Below are positions 7,528 through 16,109 of a stretch of DNA of 64,000 nt, in pieces. The first letter of the stretch is position 1; every line of letters starts with the position of its first letter. Made by a program: the position numbers and the translations under genes. Source of the stretch: CAIJMU01 sp035530275 (GTDB lineage Bacteria; Spirochaetota; Spirochaetia; Treponematales; Rectinemataceae); assembly GCA_035530275.1 (NCBI GenBank), contig DATKVC010000022.1, forward strand, positions 1 to 64,000, read 5' to 3'. The notes beneath the pieces were generated by a model that was given only the letters and a program-made list of their open reading frames with translations, ran no database searches and had not been told where the DNA came from.

Positions 7528-8982
7528 ATGGCAGAGCATGAACGACTAGAGATCCTGATCCGGGACCTTGTCTCGCACGAGGCAGAGACCGAGTGGATAG
7601 AATTCAAGGAAAATAATGACGATCCTAATGAGATAGGCGAATATCTCTCGGCACTCTCAAATGCCGCTCTTCTTGCCGGTCAATCACATGGCTACCTCTG
7701 CTTTGGCATCGAGAATGGGTCTCATCGGGTGGTCGGTACCAACATCAATCCTCATGAAAAAAAAATTGGGAACGAGCCGCTCGAACCATGGCTTGCCCGA
7801 CTCCTTGAGCCGCGAATGGATTTTTCCATTCAAAGAGCCGAGGTCGAAGGCAAGGCCGTGGTCGTCTTCAAAGTCGATGCTGCGCGGGGCCGCCCAGTGG
7901 CTTTCAGCGGTGTGGAGTTCATCCGAATCGGATCTCACAAGAAGAAGCTCAAGGATTATCCAGATCGTGAAGCCAAGCTCTGGAACAAGGCCAGGGGAAC
8001 GACCTTCGAGGATGGTATTGCCGCTTCCGATCTCGCTGACGAGGAGATCCTGACCATCCTTGATATTGGCGCCTATTTCGACCTTTTTGGGCAGGCGATT
8101 CCTGATAGAGCATATGTTCTCGATCTGCTGGAAAAGGAGCGATTACTCAAGAGCGAAGCAGGGAAGCGATCGATCACCAATCTCGGAGCAATACTTATCG
8201 CCAAGGACCTTCGCCAATTTCCTTCTTTGTCGAGAAAAGCCGTACGTGTCATTCAGTATAGGGGTACAGGTCGTACCGCTGCCATAGCTGAGCAGGAAGG
8301 AAGGAAAGGCTATGCATCAGGGTATTCAGGTCTGATCGCCTACATCATGGGCAGGCTCTCGACAGGCGAGATAATCGAAAAGGGACTTCGCAGGACCGGC
8401 TCTCTTTATCCAGAGATAATCATGCGTGAGATCGTCGCAAATGCGATCATTCATCAGGACTTCGAGATCACTGGTACCGGCCCCATGATCGAACTTTTTT
8501 CTGATCGGATTGAGGTGACCAATCCTGGCAAGCCCATAATCTCTACCTTGCGATTCATCGATCATCCACCAAGGTCTCGCAATGAGCAACTTGCTTCCTT
8601 CATGCGGCGCGTAAGCATCTGTGAGGAACGAGGAAGCGGCATCGACAAAGTAGTGACCGAGCTCGAGACCCATATCATGCCGCCCGTTCGTTTCATCGAA
8701 GAAGATGATTTCTTCAAAGTCGTCATCCTCTCCCCTCGGCCTTTCCGTGAACTCGAAGCCGATGATCGGGTCAACGCCTGCTACCAGCATTGCTGCCTTC
8801 GGCTCGCTGAGAATTCCTATATGACGAACAAGACGCTCCGCGAGCGCCTCGGCATCGAAGAGAAAAATTATTCAATGGTCTCTCGGGTTATCAACGATAC
8901 CAAGAAGTCTGGCCTGGTTAAGGATGCCGACCCGACAAACAAGTCAAGAAGGGATGCGCGATATGTGCCTTTCTACGTTTGA
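7528..8982 (+). CDS. Schlafen AlbA-domain / HATPase (AAA_4-type) transcriptional-regulator-like protein
   Basis: A 484-residue protein of the AlbA_2 plus HATPase_c_4 architecture often annotated as ATP-binding or RecG-like. The N-terminal AlbA domain shows ETEWIEFKENNDDP and SNAALLAGQSHGYLCFGIE (about 20-62). The GHKL-type part is MREIVANAIIHQDF (299-312) followed by IELFSDRIEVTNPGKP. A C-terminal winged helix follows (LGIEEKNYSMVSRVINDTKKSG). Such proteins are frequent in defence islands and in some anti-phage systems, but their activity is generally not established. It lies 116 bp after the helicase gene in the same direction and could belong to the same transcript. A clear Shine-Dalgarno is not seen before the ATG. 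Confidence 0.85.
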   Translation: MAEHERLEILIRDLVSHEAETEWIEFKENNDDPNEIGEYLSALSNAALLAGQSHGYLCFGIENGSHRVVGTNINPHEKKIGNEPLEPWLARLLEPRMDFSIQRAEVEGKAVVVFKVDAARGRPVAFSGVEFIRIGSHKKKLKDYPDREAKLWNKARGTTFEDGIAASDLADEEILTILDIGAYFDLFGQAIPDRAYVLDLLEKERLLKSEAGKRSITNLGAILIAKDLRQFPSLSRKAVRVIQYRGTGRTAAIAEQEGRKGYASGYSGLIAYIMGRLSTGEIIEKGLRRTGSLYPEIIMREIVANAIIHQDFEITGTGPMIELFSDRIEVTNPGKPIISTLRFIDHPPRSRNEQLASFMRRVSICEERGSGIDKVVTELETHIMPPVRFIEEDDFFKVVILSPRPFRELEADDRVNACYQHCCLRLAENSYMTNKTLRERLGIEEKNYSMVSRVINDTKKSGLVKDADPTNKSRRDARYVPFYV

Positions 8983-9261
8983 GGTATGTGACGGGCATGT
9001 GATTATGGCGCGATCGCGGCTCGTAGATTATGGTCATACCCCAACCCATTGTGGTTCCCGCAGGCTATTTCCTTGTAAGAGGGCCCAATCGTTGGAGATT
9101 GGTCAAATACGGGCTATGTGACTGGATCGATGGCTATTGCAAGAACTAAGGACGCTGGCGCAGCCCGGAGGGAATCCTAACAACGGATTGAGACCGAGTA
9201 GCCGCACTTAGGAAGAGGTATAATGTGACGATTTAGTCACCTTCGCCTGACCACAAAGGAG
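8983..9261. other. intergenic region with candidate rmuC promoter
   Basis: No gene recognised in these 279 bp. A perfect -10 hexamer TATAAT lies at 9219-9224, 37 bp before the rmuC start, but no good -35 stands 16-18 bp upstream. A small hairpin CCAATC/GATTGG (9085-9102) has no T-run and is not a convincing terminator. Confidence 0.4.
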
Positions 9262-10731
9262 ATGAAAACAATGATCGAAATCTTGAGCCTGCTTTCCCTG
9301 GTCTGCATAATCGTGCTGGTAATACTCGCCATCATCATCTTGCTATCAGTGAGGAAGCAGGGAGCGAACCCGGCTTCCGAGCTATTCAAGGCTCTTCTCT
9401 CCGGCAACGAAAAGGTCAATGCAGACAATCTTCGCGCCGAGACGCGCGGAATCAGGCAGGAATTGCAGGATGCCCTCGCGCAGACTCGAAAGGAGCTGGG
9501 AGAGGGAATGGACCGGCTTCGCGGCGGTTCTGCCGAAACGCAATTGGCCTTCCAGAAGGCCATCCAGGAGCGCATGGACAAATACAGCGAGACCCTGACG
9601 AGCAACTCGGACCGGATCTCCAGCGTGCTCCAGGAAAACCGCAAGGAACTCGTCGATACCCTTCAGATCCGCCTCGAGGGGCTTCAGAAAGCCACAGCGG
9701 AAGCTGCGGAAAAGCAGACGGCGGCGATGGTCGATGTTCGCACCAAGGTGACCGAGTCGGTAGGCCTCGGCCTCAAGGATATCCAGGAAAAGAATGAGCT
9801 GAAGCTCGAGCAGATGCGCCTGACCGTGGACGAGAAACTCCAGAAGACCCTCGATACCCGCCTCACGCAGAGCTTCGAGTTGGTTACCAAACAGCTCCTC
9901 GAAGTCCAGAAGGGGCTGACCGAGATGCAGACCCTCGCCCAGGATGTCGGTGGCCTCAAGAAGGCCCTCACCAACGTGAAGGTCCGTGGGATGCTCGGGG
10001 AGGCCCAGCTCGGTGCCCTTCTTGAGCAGTTCCTGACCCCAGATCAGTATGCCGAGAATGTCGCCGTCAAACCCCGATCGGCCGAGCGGGTTGAGTTCGC
10101 TGTCAAGCTTCCAGGGGTCGAGGCAGGCGAGCCGCTCTGGCTTCCTATCGATTCTAAGTTTCCAATCGAAGATTATCAACGCCTCCAGGATGCCTACGAG
10201 AACGGTGATAAGCCTGCCTGGGAAGCAGCGGGAAAGGCATTCGAGAACCGGCTCTACCAGCATGCTGTCGATATTTCGTCGAAATATATCGACGTTCCCC
10301 ATACTACCGAGTTCGGCCTCATGTTCCTGCCCTTTGAGAGCCTCTATGGCGAGGCTATCCGTAGGCCTGGCCTCTTTCAGGGAATCCAGGCTAAGTATCA
10401 CGTGACCATCGTTGGTCCTACGACACTCGCCGCCTTCCTCAACAGCCTGCAGGTCGGTTTCAAGACTCTGGCGATCACCAAACAGTCAGGCGAGGTGTGG
10501 AAGGTCCTTGGAGCCATCAAGACCGAGTTCCAGCGGTTTGGCGACGCTGTCTCAAAGGTCGAGAAGAACCTGGAAACGGCATCCACAAACCTTTCTGCCG
10601 TATCGCATCGGGCGAAACAGATGAGCAGAAAGTTGAATACGGTTTCGGCTTTGCCAAGCGAGGAGGCGATGCGACTCCTGCCTGCGGGTGAGGCGGTTTC
10701 AGACGAAGGCGAAGATGACGAATCTCAATGA
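9262..10731 (+). CDS. rmuC: DNA recombination protein RmuC
   Basis: A 489-residue RmuC-family protein. An N-terminal membrane helix (about 5-29, rich in Leu/Ile/Val) is followed by a long coiled coil with many Gln/Glu/Lys heptads (about 40-230) and the conserved RmuC nuclease-fold domain, recognisable from VRGMLGEAQLGALLEQFL, LWLPIDSKFPIEDYQRL and HTTEFGLMFLPFESLYGEAI. RmuC limits DNA rearrangements at inverted repeats and contains a PD-(D/E)XK-like core. The ATG is preceded by AAAGGAGATG. Housekeeping rmuC genes exist, but copies also turn up in defence islands, and this one lies between defence-type genes. Length and domain order match the family. Confidence 0.93.
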   Translation: MKTMIEILSLLSLVCIIVLVILAIIILLSVRKQGANPASELFKALLSGNEKVNADNLRAETRGIRQELQDALAQTRKELGEGMDRLRGGSAETQLAFQKAIQERMDKYSETLTSNSDRISSVLQENRKELVDTLQIRLEGLQKATAEAAEKQTAAMVDVRTKVTESVGLGLKDIQEKNELKLEQMRLTVDEKLQKTLDTRLTQSFELVTKQLLEVQKGLTEMQTLAQDVGGLKKALTNVKVRGMLGEAQLGALLEQFLTPDQYAENVAVKPRSAERVEFAVKLPGVEAGEPLWLPIDSKFPIEDYQRLQDAYENGDKPAWEAAGKAFENRLYQHAVDISSKYIDVPHTTEFGLMFLPFESLYGEAIRRPGLFQGIQAKYHVTIVGPTTLAAFLNSLQVGFKTLAITKQSGEVWKVLGAIKTEFQRFGDAVSKVEKNLETASTNLSAVSHRAKQMSRKLNTVSALPSEEAMRLLPAGEAVSDEGEDDESQ

Positions 10732-10830
10732 GAGCGAATGCTATTTATTGCTCGACTATCAGCTTCCATACATCACGCCGCGGTGAGAGATCGAATATAT
10801 ATAGGCAATTAATACCCTGACCGGGTCCTC

Positions 10831-11262
10831 ATGAAATATGCAATTATTCTTGCGGGGTTTGGGGATGACCTCGACATCCTTCTCCTAAAACTACGCGACC
10901 TCATCCTCGAGGCCCTCCGGAAAGCGGCGACGGCGGTTAACTACCGCAAGTTCGCCACAAACTACCAGATTGGGCGACTCATTGTCGGCGCTGACAAACA
11001 GGAGCGGCAAGGGTAGGAGCGTGCTGCCTATGGCGCTAGCCTTTTCAAGCATCTTTCGGTCCGACTCTCGTGCGAGTTTGGGAATTTTTCTCCGGTAATC
11101 CCTTCGCTTATGCACATGCTTTATCTGGCATGCCTGGACCGAGTGTCGAGTGGGGGCGGCGATATTTCAGACGCTATCTCAAATATCGCCAGGAGAGCCT
11201 CGCCTGGACTGGTCCAGGGCAAGAAACAGATGTCACGCTGGAACACGTTGCGACCCCGATGA
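10831..11262 (+). pseudogene. YhcG/DUF1016 (PD-(D/E)XK nuclease family) N-terminal remnant with in-frame amber codon
   Basis: The reading frame matches the N-terminal domain of YhcG-type proteins: LRDLILEALRKAATAVNY, then YQIGRLIVGADKQERQG, then an in-frame TAG at 11014-11016, then ERAAYGASLFKHLSVRLSCEFG and a weaker LMHMLYLACLDRV. The family consensus runs through this point as roughly QGxxRAxYGxxLLxxLSxxL, so the TAG interrupts a conserved region without a frame change. The frame ends at 11260-11262 and the C-terminal nuclease domain is absent. YhcG proteins are linked to type I restriction and other defence loci. I judge it decayed; amber read-through is a remote alternative. Confidence 0.7.
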
Positions 11263-11558
11263 GGGATTTCCGGGCGAGGTGATCTTACGGAAGGCTGCGC
11301 GACCATCACCGGTGTGAAGCGCGCGCGGGTTATGGAATTCATGGCCACCAATGCAGGCCGAGGGGGCCGCCTAAGCCAAGGCTACCCTCGCGGAGGCGAG
11401 GACAAGGTAGCTCGAAGCATTCCTCGCTCCCGCTCAGGCTCCGACCAAGAAGTAGGGATCATGGACTCCAAGAGAGCGCCAGATCTCAACAAGAAGCCTC
11501 ACATTTTGGAAGGTGACATTCTCTTTTAGAGGGTGTAGCTATTTCGATGCTTGAGGAG
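11263..11558. other. non-coding stretch with a GC hairpin
   Basis: No recognisable gene. A perfect hairpin CCTCGC-GGAG-GCGAGG occupies 11386-11401 but lacks a following T-run. The 71-codon forward frame at 11314-11529 has no family resemblance. The stretch probably holds eroded sequence following the YhcG remnant. Confidence 0.4.
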
Positions 11559-11756
11559 TTACTCCACTGCGGGTTTCTTCTTAGGCCAGCCGGGTGGCGG
11601 GGTGTTCCGAATGGCCTCTACCACTTCAGGAGCATAAATAGCGGTCGGGCCGGCATATCCCACAGGTGTTATACCAGCACGGAATAGGCGCTGTTTGGCT
11701 GCCTGAGGTGAGATGCCGAGCTGCACGCCAATCTCGGCCACGGTGAGACCAGTCAT
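11559..11756 (-). CDS. small helix-turn-helix protein
   Basis: A 65-residue protein: LTVAEIGVQLGISPQAAKQRLFRAGI is a clear helix-turn-helix of the kind seen in small phage-like or MerR/HTH_17-type DNA-binding proteins, followed by YAPEVVEAIR and a Lys/Pro-rich tail. It is divergent from the nuclease gene at 11868 and separated from it by a 12-bp perfect inverted repeat, so it is the natural candidate to bind that site. The ATG has only a weak ribosome-binding site. Target and ligand are unknown. Confidence 0.55.
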   Translation of the reverse strand: MTGLTVAEIGVQLGISPQAAKQRLFRAGITPVGYAGPTAIYAPEVVEAIRNTPPPGWPKKKPAVE

Positions 11757-11806
11757 GTGAATAACTTAGGCGGAACAAGAAAAAAATAAAAGAGCAAAGC
11801 CCTTGA

Positions 11807-11836
11807 CTATACTGTTACACAAGCGTAACAGTATAG
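11807..11836. promoter_or_regulatory. perfect 12-bp inverted repeat operator between divergent genes
   Basis: CTATACTGTTAC (11807-11818) and GTAACAGTATAG (11825-11836) are exact inverted repeats around a 6-bp spacer. The site overlaps a TTGACT -35-like box (11803-11808) for the rightward nuclease gene and the TATACT -10 box (11835-11830) of the leftward promoter. Its symmetry and place make it a very likely repressor site controlling both directions. Confidence 0.7.
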
Positions 11837-11858
11837 ATGAGAGGATGAAATCCTCCAA
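11830..11858 (-). promoter_or_regulatory. candidate promoter for the HTH gene
   Basis: On the minus strand TTGGAG (11858-11853) and TATACT (11835-11830) are 17 bp apart; the -10 matches consensus at 5/6 and lies inside the operator palindrome, so the bound repressor would block it. Confidence 0.4.
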
Positions 11859-11867
11859 GGAGGCTCT

Positions 11868-12722
11868 ATGAGCTATGATCGCGTTCCGATCCCCTCGCGC
11901 AGCGCCGAGTTCGGCGAATTCTGTGAAAGTCCAATCGAGCAGGACTTCTTTGACGTATTTCGCCACTACTGCTCAGCCGGAGTCACGATCCATGCCCAGC
12001 GCTGGATCAAGCTTCCCCACTCCCGATTTCGTCCCGATTTCGTACTCTCGACCGAGCGAGGGAGCGTCTGCATCGAGTGTGACGGAAAGGAGTACCACGA
12101 TCCAGCGCGCGACGAGCTCCGCGACGTCCTGATCCTTGGCTCTGGGTTGGTGCAGGGAATCCTACGCTTCCCAGGCTGGACCCTCGTGCACGCACCTGAG
12201 GACTGCGTCTACACTGTCTCGCGCTACTATCCGGAGCTCTTTTCCGAGCCAGGGCGCGAGGCAATCAGGGGGCTCGCGAACCCGCACGTCCGCGAACTCC
12301 TCGATCCTCCTGCCCGCGTCATCCACTGCGACATTAGGGATTCGTCCATCGCCGATGTCGTCCCCGACTACCTTGAGGAACTCGAGTGGTTCGAGCAGGC
12401 GAGGTTCCGCCCCTTCCAGGCACTGTTCCGGTCCTTCGACCGGAGGGGGGAGCAAGATTCCGATTTCCGTCGCGCTTACCAGGCCATTCTTCTTCGGCAA
12501 TTTGAGAACTTCGCAGCCATCCAAGCGAAATACCATGCCCCCGGGATGGCGGAGGCTGACTATGAACGGCTCTTCCGCTCTGGGTCAGCGCGAAGACGCG
12601 CGGGGCTACTCAAGTCGCTCCGTCTCCTCGATGCCGAGTACAAGATCCAGTGCCACTTCATCGAGCGATCGCCTCAGCAGGTTGTGCCGCGAAAGGGCCA
12701 CAGGTCTTCTCCTGCAGCGTAG
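11868..12722 (+). CDS. PD-(D/E)XK-fold nuclease (DUF559/Vsr-like)
   Basis: A 284-residue protein. The N-terminal 110 residues carry the nuclease core: SPIEQDFF (E24), FRPDFVL (D57), VCIECDGKEYH (E70, D72-G-K74, H77) and a following LRDVLILGSGL helix and ILRFPGWTLV strand. This is the order found in DUF559 and very-short-patch-repair-like endonucleases. The C-terminal 170 residues are unassigned. SD AAGGAGG (11857-11863) stands 4 nt before the ATG; just before it, GAGGA-TGAAA-TCCTC (11841-11855) can form a hairpin. The gene is followed 75 bp later by an AAA ATPase gene in the same direction, suggesting an ATPase-guided nuclease pair. Substrate is unknown. Confidence 0.75.
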   Translation: MSYDRVPIPSRSAEFGEFCESPIEQDFFDVFRHYCSAGVTIHAQRWIKLPHSRFRPDFVLSTERGSVCIECDGKEYHDPARDELRDVLILGSGLVQGILRFPGWTLVHAPEDCVYTVSRYYPELFSEPGREAIRGLANPHVRELLDPPARVIHCDIRDSSIADVVPDYLEELEWFEQARFRPFQALFRSFDRRGEQDSDFRRAYQAILLRQFENFAAIQAKYHAPGMAEADYERLFRSGSARRRAGLLKSLRLLDAEYKIQCHFIERSPQQVVPRKGHRSSPAA

Positions 12723-12797
12723 GCGGATAAAGGCGGTGCGCGTGGTCCTTCGGGACCATGCCCTTAGGATTGTAGGTGACGAAGACTAGGAGAAACT

Positions 12798-14384
12798 ATG
12801 ACGATCCTTCCCCCCGGAGCTAAAGATGCGGTGGTGCAAGTAATCATCGACGAACTCAAGGGAGCCCTGGCAAGGGCTCCGGATAATAGGCATGCCCGAA
12901 TCCTGGCAGATGCTATCGAGTCCCTTGAGGCAGAGAGGGCTGAGTTGGAACGATTCCACGCAAAGCCCCTTGAAGCGTGCATTGGGAACGGGTGGGAGCT
13001 CCACGCACAGGCCATCGATGAGCGGTCGAGGCGGGTGCTCGGCGCGGTTCTCGCGGCCGGATCCCCGGCCGCCGTTCTACTCTGCGGCGCGCCGGCGGAG
13101 TTGGCTCTGGAGGCCCTCTTCGGGATGCTCTCTGAGGCCAGGATCGGCGGCTATGTCTTCAAGGGCTTTCGCCATGAGACCTCGGCGTATGAAGCCCTTC
13201 TCACGAGGGCGGCGGGAGAGGGGAGGGTCGTTGTCCTTGTCGATGAAGACCTGGCACAGAAGTTCAACCTGGGCGAAGCTCGTGCCAAGCTGAACCAGGC
13301 TTGGGAGGCCAAGGTACCCCTTGTCCTCATTGTTGAAACGGAGCTTGAGAGACTGCCGAGGGAACTCACGGCCTCATGCCTAGTGCAGGACCTCGCCCCA
13401 AAACTCGGACAAGCGACGAAGAGCCGGGACCGCATTCGGGAACTCTGCGTCGGCGCAGTCTCCGAGCGGACGCTAAGGCGGCTGTCGCGCATGACGGGCA
13501 AGAAAACCCTCTCGACCCTCGAAGGCATGGTCGCTAAGGTCGCCCAGACAGATCCTTCGCACCTCGAGGCGCTCATCGAGATCGCGGCGAAGACGGAGGA
13601 GATACGGCTGGCGAAGGGGCGGGGGCGATCAGAGGAGGTCGACTGGGTGGAGCCGGGCCACTACCATGTCGATCTTATCAACGCCGATGTCCCCCTGGAT
13701 GAGGTCTTGGCGGTCATGCTCGCGGGGAAGGGGAAGAAGGGGGCGCGGCTCCTCATGAGCGGCCCTTCAGGCGCGGGAAAGACGGAATACGCGAAATGGC
13801 TCGCAAAAGAACTTGGGGTTCCCTTGCGGCAGCGACGGGCGAGCAACCTCCTTCACTGGAGGTTCGGGATGTTTGAAAAGCTCATCCACAGGGCATTCCT
13901 GGAGGCCGCGCGCGAAAACGCGGTGCTGCTCATCGATGAAGTTGAGAGCCTCATCATGACGCGGGAGGCGAATCGGTCCTGGGCGGCGGGGGTGTCGCTC
14001 ACCAATACGTTCCTCATGGAACTCGACCTCTTCCAGGGGCTGTTCGTCGCCTGCACTAACAATCAGGAGATGCTCGATTCGGCGCTCATGAGGCGGATGA
14101 CACTGAAGGTGGGATTCCATCCACTAAGAGAGCGTGATCGGGTGACGGCCTATGAACGGGAACTCGAGCGATTTGGCGGACCGATGGGGGAAGCGGATCG
14201 TCGAGGGCTCTCTAGTTTGGAAGGCCTGTGCCTCGGTGATATCGGGAACATCGCCCGGAGGTTGGATCTCATGGTTGGGAGTCGTGAACAGGGAGCCACG
14301 ACCACTGCCGACATCGTGGGTCTGCTCGAAAAAGAGGTGAAACAGCGGGCCCCGAACTCGACGCGCAGGATAGGGTTCACCTAA
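12798..14384 (+). CDS. AAA+ ATPase, partner of the upstream nuclease
   Basis: A 528-residue protein. The C-terminal half is a classical AAA+ module: MSGPSGAGKTEYAKWLAKEL (Walker A, G322-T329), AVLLIDEVESL (Walker B, D380 E381), a sensor-1-like LFVACTNNQEML and an arginine-bearing LMRRMTLKVGF. The N-terminal 280 residues, with LLCGAPAELALEALFGML and VVVLVDEDLAQKF, look like a second, degenerate ATPase-like fold without a P-loop, though this is uncertain. It probably forms one transcription unit with the nuclease gene, under the 11807-11836 operator. AAA ATPase plus nuclease pairs are common in anti-phage systems; the exact family is not one I can name. Confidence 0.75.
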   Translation: MTILPPGAKDAVVQVIIDELKGALARAPDNRHARILADAIESLEAERAELERFHAKPLEACIGNGWELHAQAIDERSRRVLGAVLAAGSPAAVLLCGAPAELALEALFGMLSEARIGGYVFKGFRHETSAYEALLTRAAGEGRVVVLVDEDLAQKFNLGEARAKLNQAWEAKVPLVLIVETELERLPRELTASCLVQDLAPKLGQATKSRDRIRELCVGAVSERTLRRLSRMTGKKTLSTLEGMVAKVAQTDPSHLEALIEIAAKTEEIRLAKGRGRSEEVDWVEPGHYHVDLINADVPLDEVLAVMLAGKGKKGARLLMSGPSGAGKTEYAKWLAKELGVPLRQRRASNLLHWRFGMFEKLIHRAFLEAARENAVLLIDEVESLIMTREANRSWAAGVSLTNTFLMELDLFQGLFVACTNNQEMLDSALMRRMTLKVGFHPLRERDRVTAYERELERFGGPMGEADRRGLSSLEGLCLGDIGNIARRLDLMVGSREQGATTTADIVGLLEKEVKQRAPNSTRRIGFT

Positions 14385-14674
14385 ATCTCCAGTGCGGGAG
14401 GCCGGATTCTCTCAAGCTGAGGTTGAAATTATGCAGACATTATTCTCAGGATTCGGGCAACCTGCCACTTTCATGGCATTCGCCGCCGTAGTCATGTCGA
14501 AGGTCCTGCCCGTAGCGAAACCGACGCCCATCCTACTGCCTGTCGGCAGCTATACATTCGTTTGGGGCGTGAATGCCGTCTTCGCCTCTCGGTGTGTCCG
14601 GTGGGTATGGATGCAATGTCCGAGCGTTAACCACCTGTACCTTCCTAATGCTGCTGAATGAAATTCTGCCAAGG
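14385..14674. other. intergenic region without recognised gene
   Basis: This 290-bp gap lies between the convergent ATPase and integrase genes. An 89-codon forward frame (14392-14661) has an unlikely composition and no ribosome-binding site. No terminator-like hairpin with a T-run was found. Confidence 0.4.
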
Positions 14675-16009
14675 CTAACTCACGGCTGTGAAATCAAAAA
14701 ATACCGCTTGGGCTACATCAGCGACCCGCTGGAGGTCTGTTTCCTCCTCATGGTCAGCGTAGTGCTCAAGCATAGCTCCAGTCTTGTGCCCAGTAACCCG
14801 TTGTACCGCCCGAGCTTCGAGCTTGTCCGCCATGTGCTTTGCGTAGTAATGCCGCCAACTATGGAAATCAATACCCCTTGCCCGGTAGGTGGTTAGAATC
14901 GAAGTTCTTTCCTTTTCGTCATCCCATTCCTTTCCGTTCATTGAAACTAAGGCGCGCCGCAGGCCAGAAAGAATTCGGTTCCCATCGACTGGCTTATCGG
15001 GATCTCGGCCGGCGAAAACGAAGCGTTCCGGGCCCGCAACGTGCCTACTCTTGGATTCCAGATCGAACAATGCTTTTCTGACCGCAGGTAGAAGTGGAGC
15101 TTTCCTCTCCTCCCCATTCTTGGTGCTCTTAAGGCCATCGCGGATGCTGTAGGAGTGGCGAATGAAAAGGAGTTTATCGCCGATATCCTCATGTCGCAGG
15201 GCCAGTATTTCACCAAGGCGAGCGCCTGTGGTAGCAGCGACCAGACAGGCGACGCGTGCTCGTTGGTCTCGCCAGATTGTCGAGAAAAGGGCTTTGACTT
15301 CCTTAGGCTCGAGGATGCCTCGCTTGCGTGTCGTTCCTGAGAATCCTCGTAGCCCTCGTGAGGGATCTACTGCGAGAAGCTCATTTGCGGAGGCCCAGCG
15401 AAGCGCGGTTGTAACAGCGCTCATGGTCTTGTTGACTGTGGCAGGGGCGAGTCCCTTCTCGCGCAGCTTGAGACCGAGGCTAACCAGATGGGAGCGCCGG
15501 ACTTGGCCCAAAGTAAGTTCGTCTCCGAGATAGCGAGAAATTTCCCGTGCCCGCCCTAGCATATCCTGGCAATGGCGTTTGGTAATGCGCTGGCCATGGG
15601 CGAGTCGTTCGCGAATGTATTGCGAACTTTCGTACTTCCAAAAATCTTGGAGCCAAGCGCCGAATAGGAGTTTGTCGCCGCTGTTGACCTCTCGTGCATC
15701 TATCGCGATGAGCTCGCGCTTCCGCAGCAGCTCGACGATGCGGAGGGCATCACTTTTCGTGAATGGAGCCGCTTGGAACGCGCGAAAGGCCGCTTCCACG
15801 GCCGCCGCTGCCGGTAGGGGTTGAGCGACCGCCTTCTCGCCACGAACAGGGATGCCATTATGCAACCAATCGCTGATTTTGAGGAGGGCCTCGTCCTTGT
15901 CGCGGGTTCCAAGGGATCGCGGAGACATCCTCGCCCCCGTTGCAGGGTCTTTGAACTGGACGAAATAGATCCCGGAATTCGACCGCTTGAAATAAGAAAA
16001 CCGGCGCAT
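14675..16009 (-). CDS. tyrosine recombinase / integrase of element 1
   Basis: A 444-residue phage-type integrase when started at the ATG at 16009 (MRRFSYFKRS), which has GGGAG just upstream and matches the start of the second integrase in this window. Catalytic residues are visible: R264 in TTGARLGEILAL, H383 and R386 in HSWRHYYAK, H408 in TGHKTGAML and the nucleophile Y417 in EHYADH. A core-binding domain precedes them. It lies 100 bp from a displaced tRNA-Thr 3' half at 16110-16151, as expected for an integrase next to its attachment site. The element it moved extends leftward over the defence genes; its left end was not found in the window. Confidence 0.93.
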   Translation of the reverse strand: MRRFSYFKRSNSGIYFVQFKDPATGARMSPRSLGTRDKDEALLKISDWLHNGIPVRGEKAVAQPLPAAAAVEAAFRAFQAAPFTKSDALRIVELLRKRELIAIDAREVNSGDKLLFGAWLQDFWKYESSQYIRERLAHGQRITKRHCQDMLGRAREISRYLGDELTLGQVRRSHLVSLGLKLREKGLAPATVNKTMSAVTTALRWASANELLAVDPSRGLRGFSGTTRKRGILEPKEVKALFSTIWRDQRARVACLVAATTGARLGEILALRHEDIGDKLLFIRHSYSIRDGLKSTKNGEERKAPLLPAVRKALFDLESKSRHVAGPERFVFAGRDPDKPVDGNRILSGLRRALVSMNGKEWDDEKERTSILTTYRARGIDFHSWRHYYAKHMADKLEARAVQRVTGHKTGAMLEHYADHEEETDLQRVADVAQAVFFDFTAVS

Positions 16010-16109
16010 CGCTACTCCCACGCACGGGCCTGCTGTAGGTCGTGCTGTACATAGGGTGTAGGTGCTCCGGTTTTCCGGTCGCGACCTTGCTAATTCATTG
16101 TACTGTAAG

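Noticed and set aside
11314..11529. 71-codon forward frame
   Set aside because: Composition looks like non-coding sequence; no start signal.
1..14400. Left attachment site of element 1
   Set aside because: No second copy of the 17-bp core was seen in this stretch by eye; it probably lies left of the window.
14392..14661. 89-codon forward frame after the AAA ATPase
   Set aside because: No ribosome-binding site; Trp/Cys/Val-rich end without resemblance to any family.
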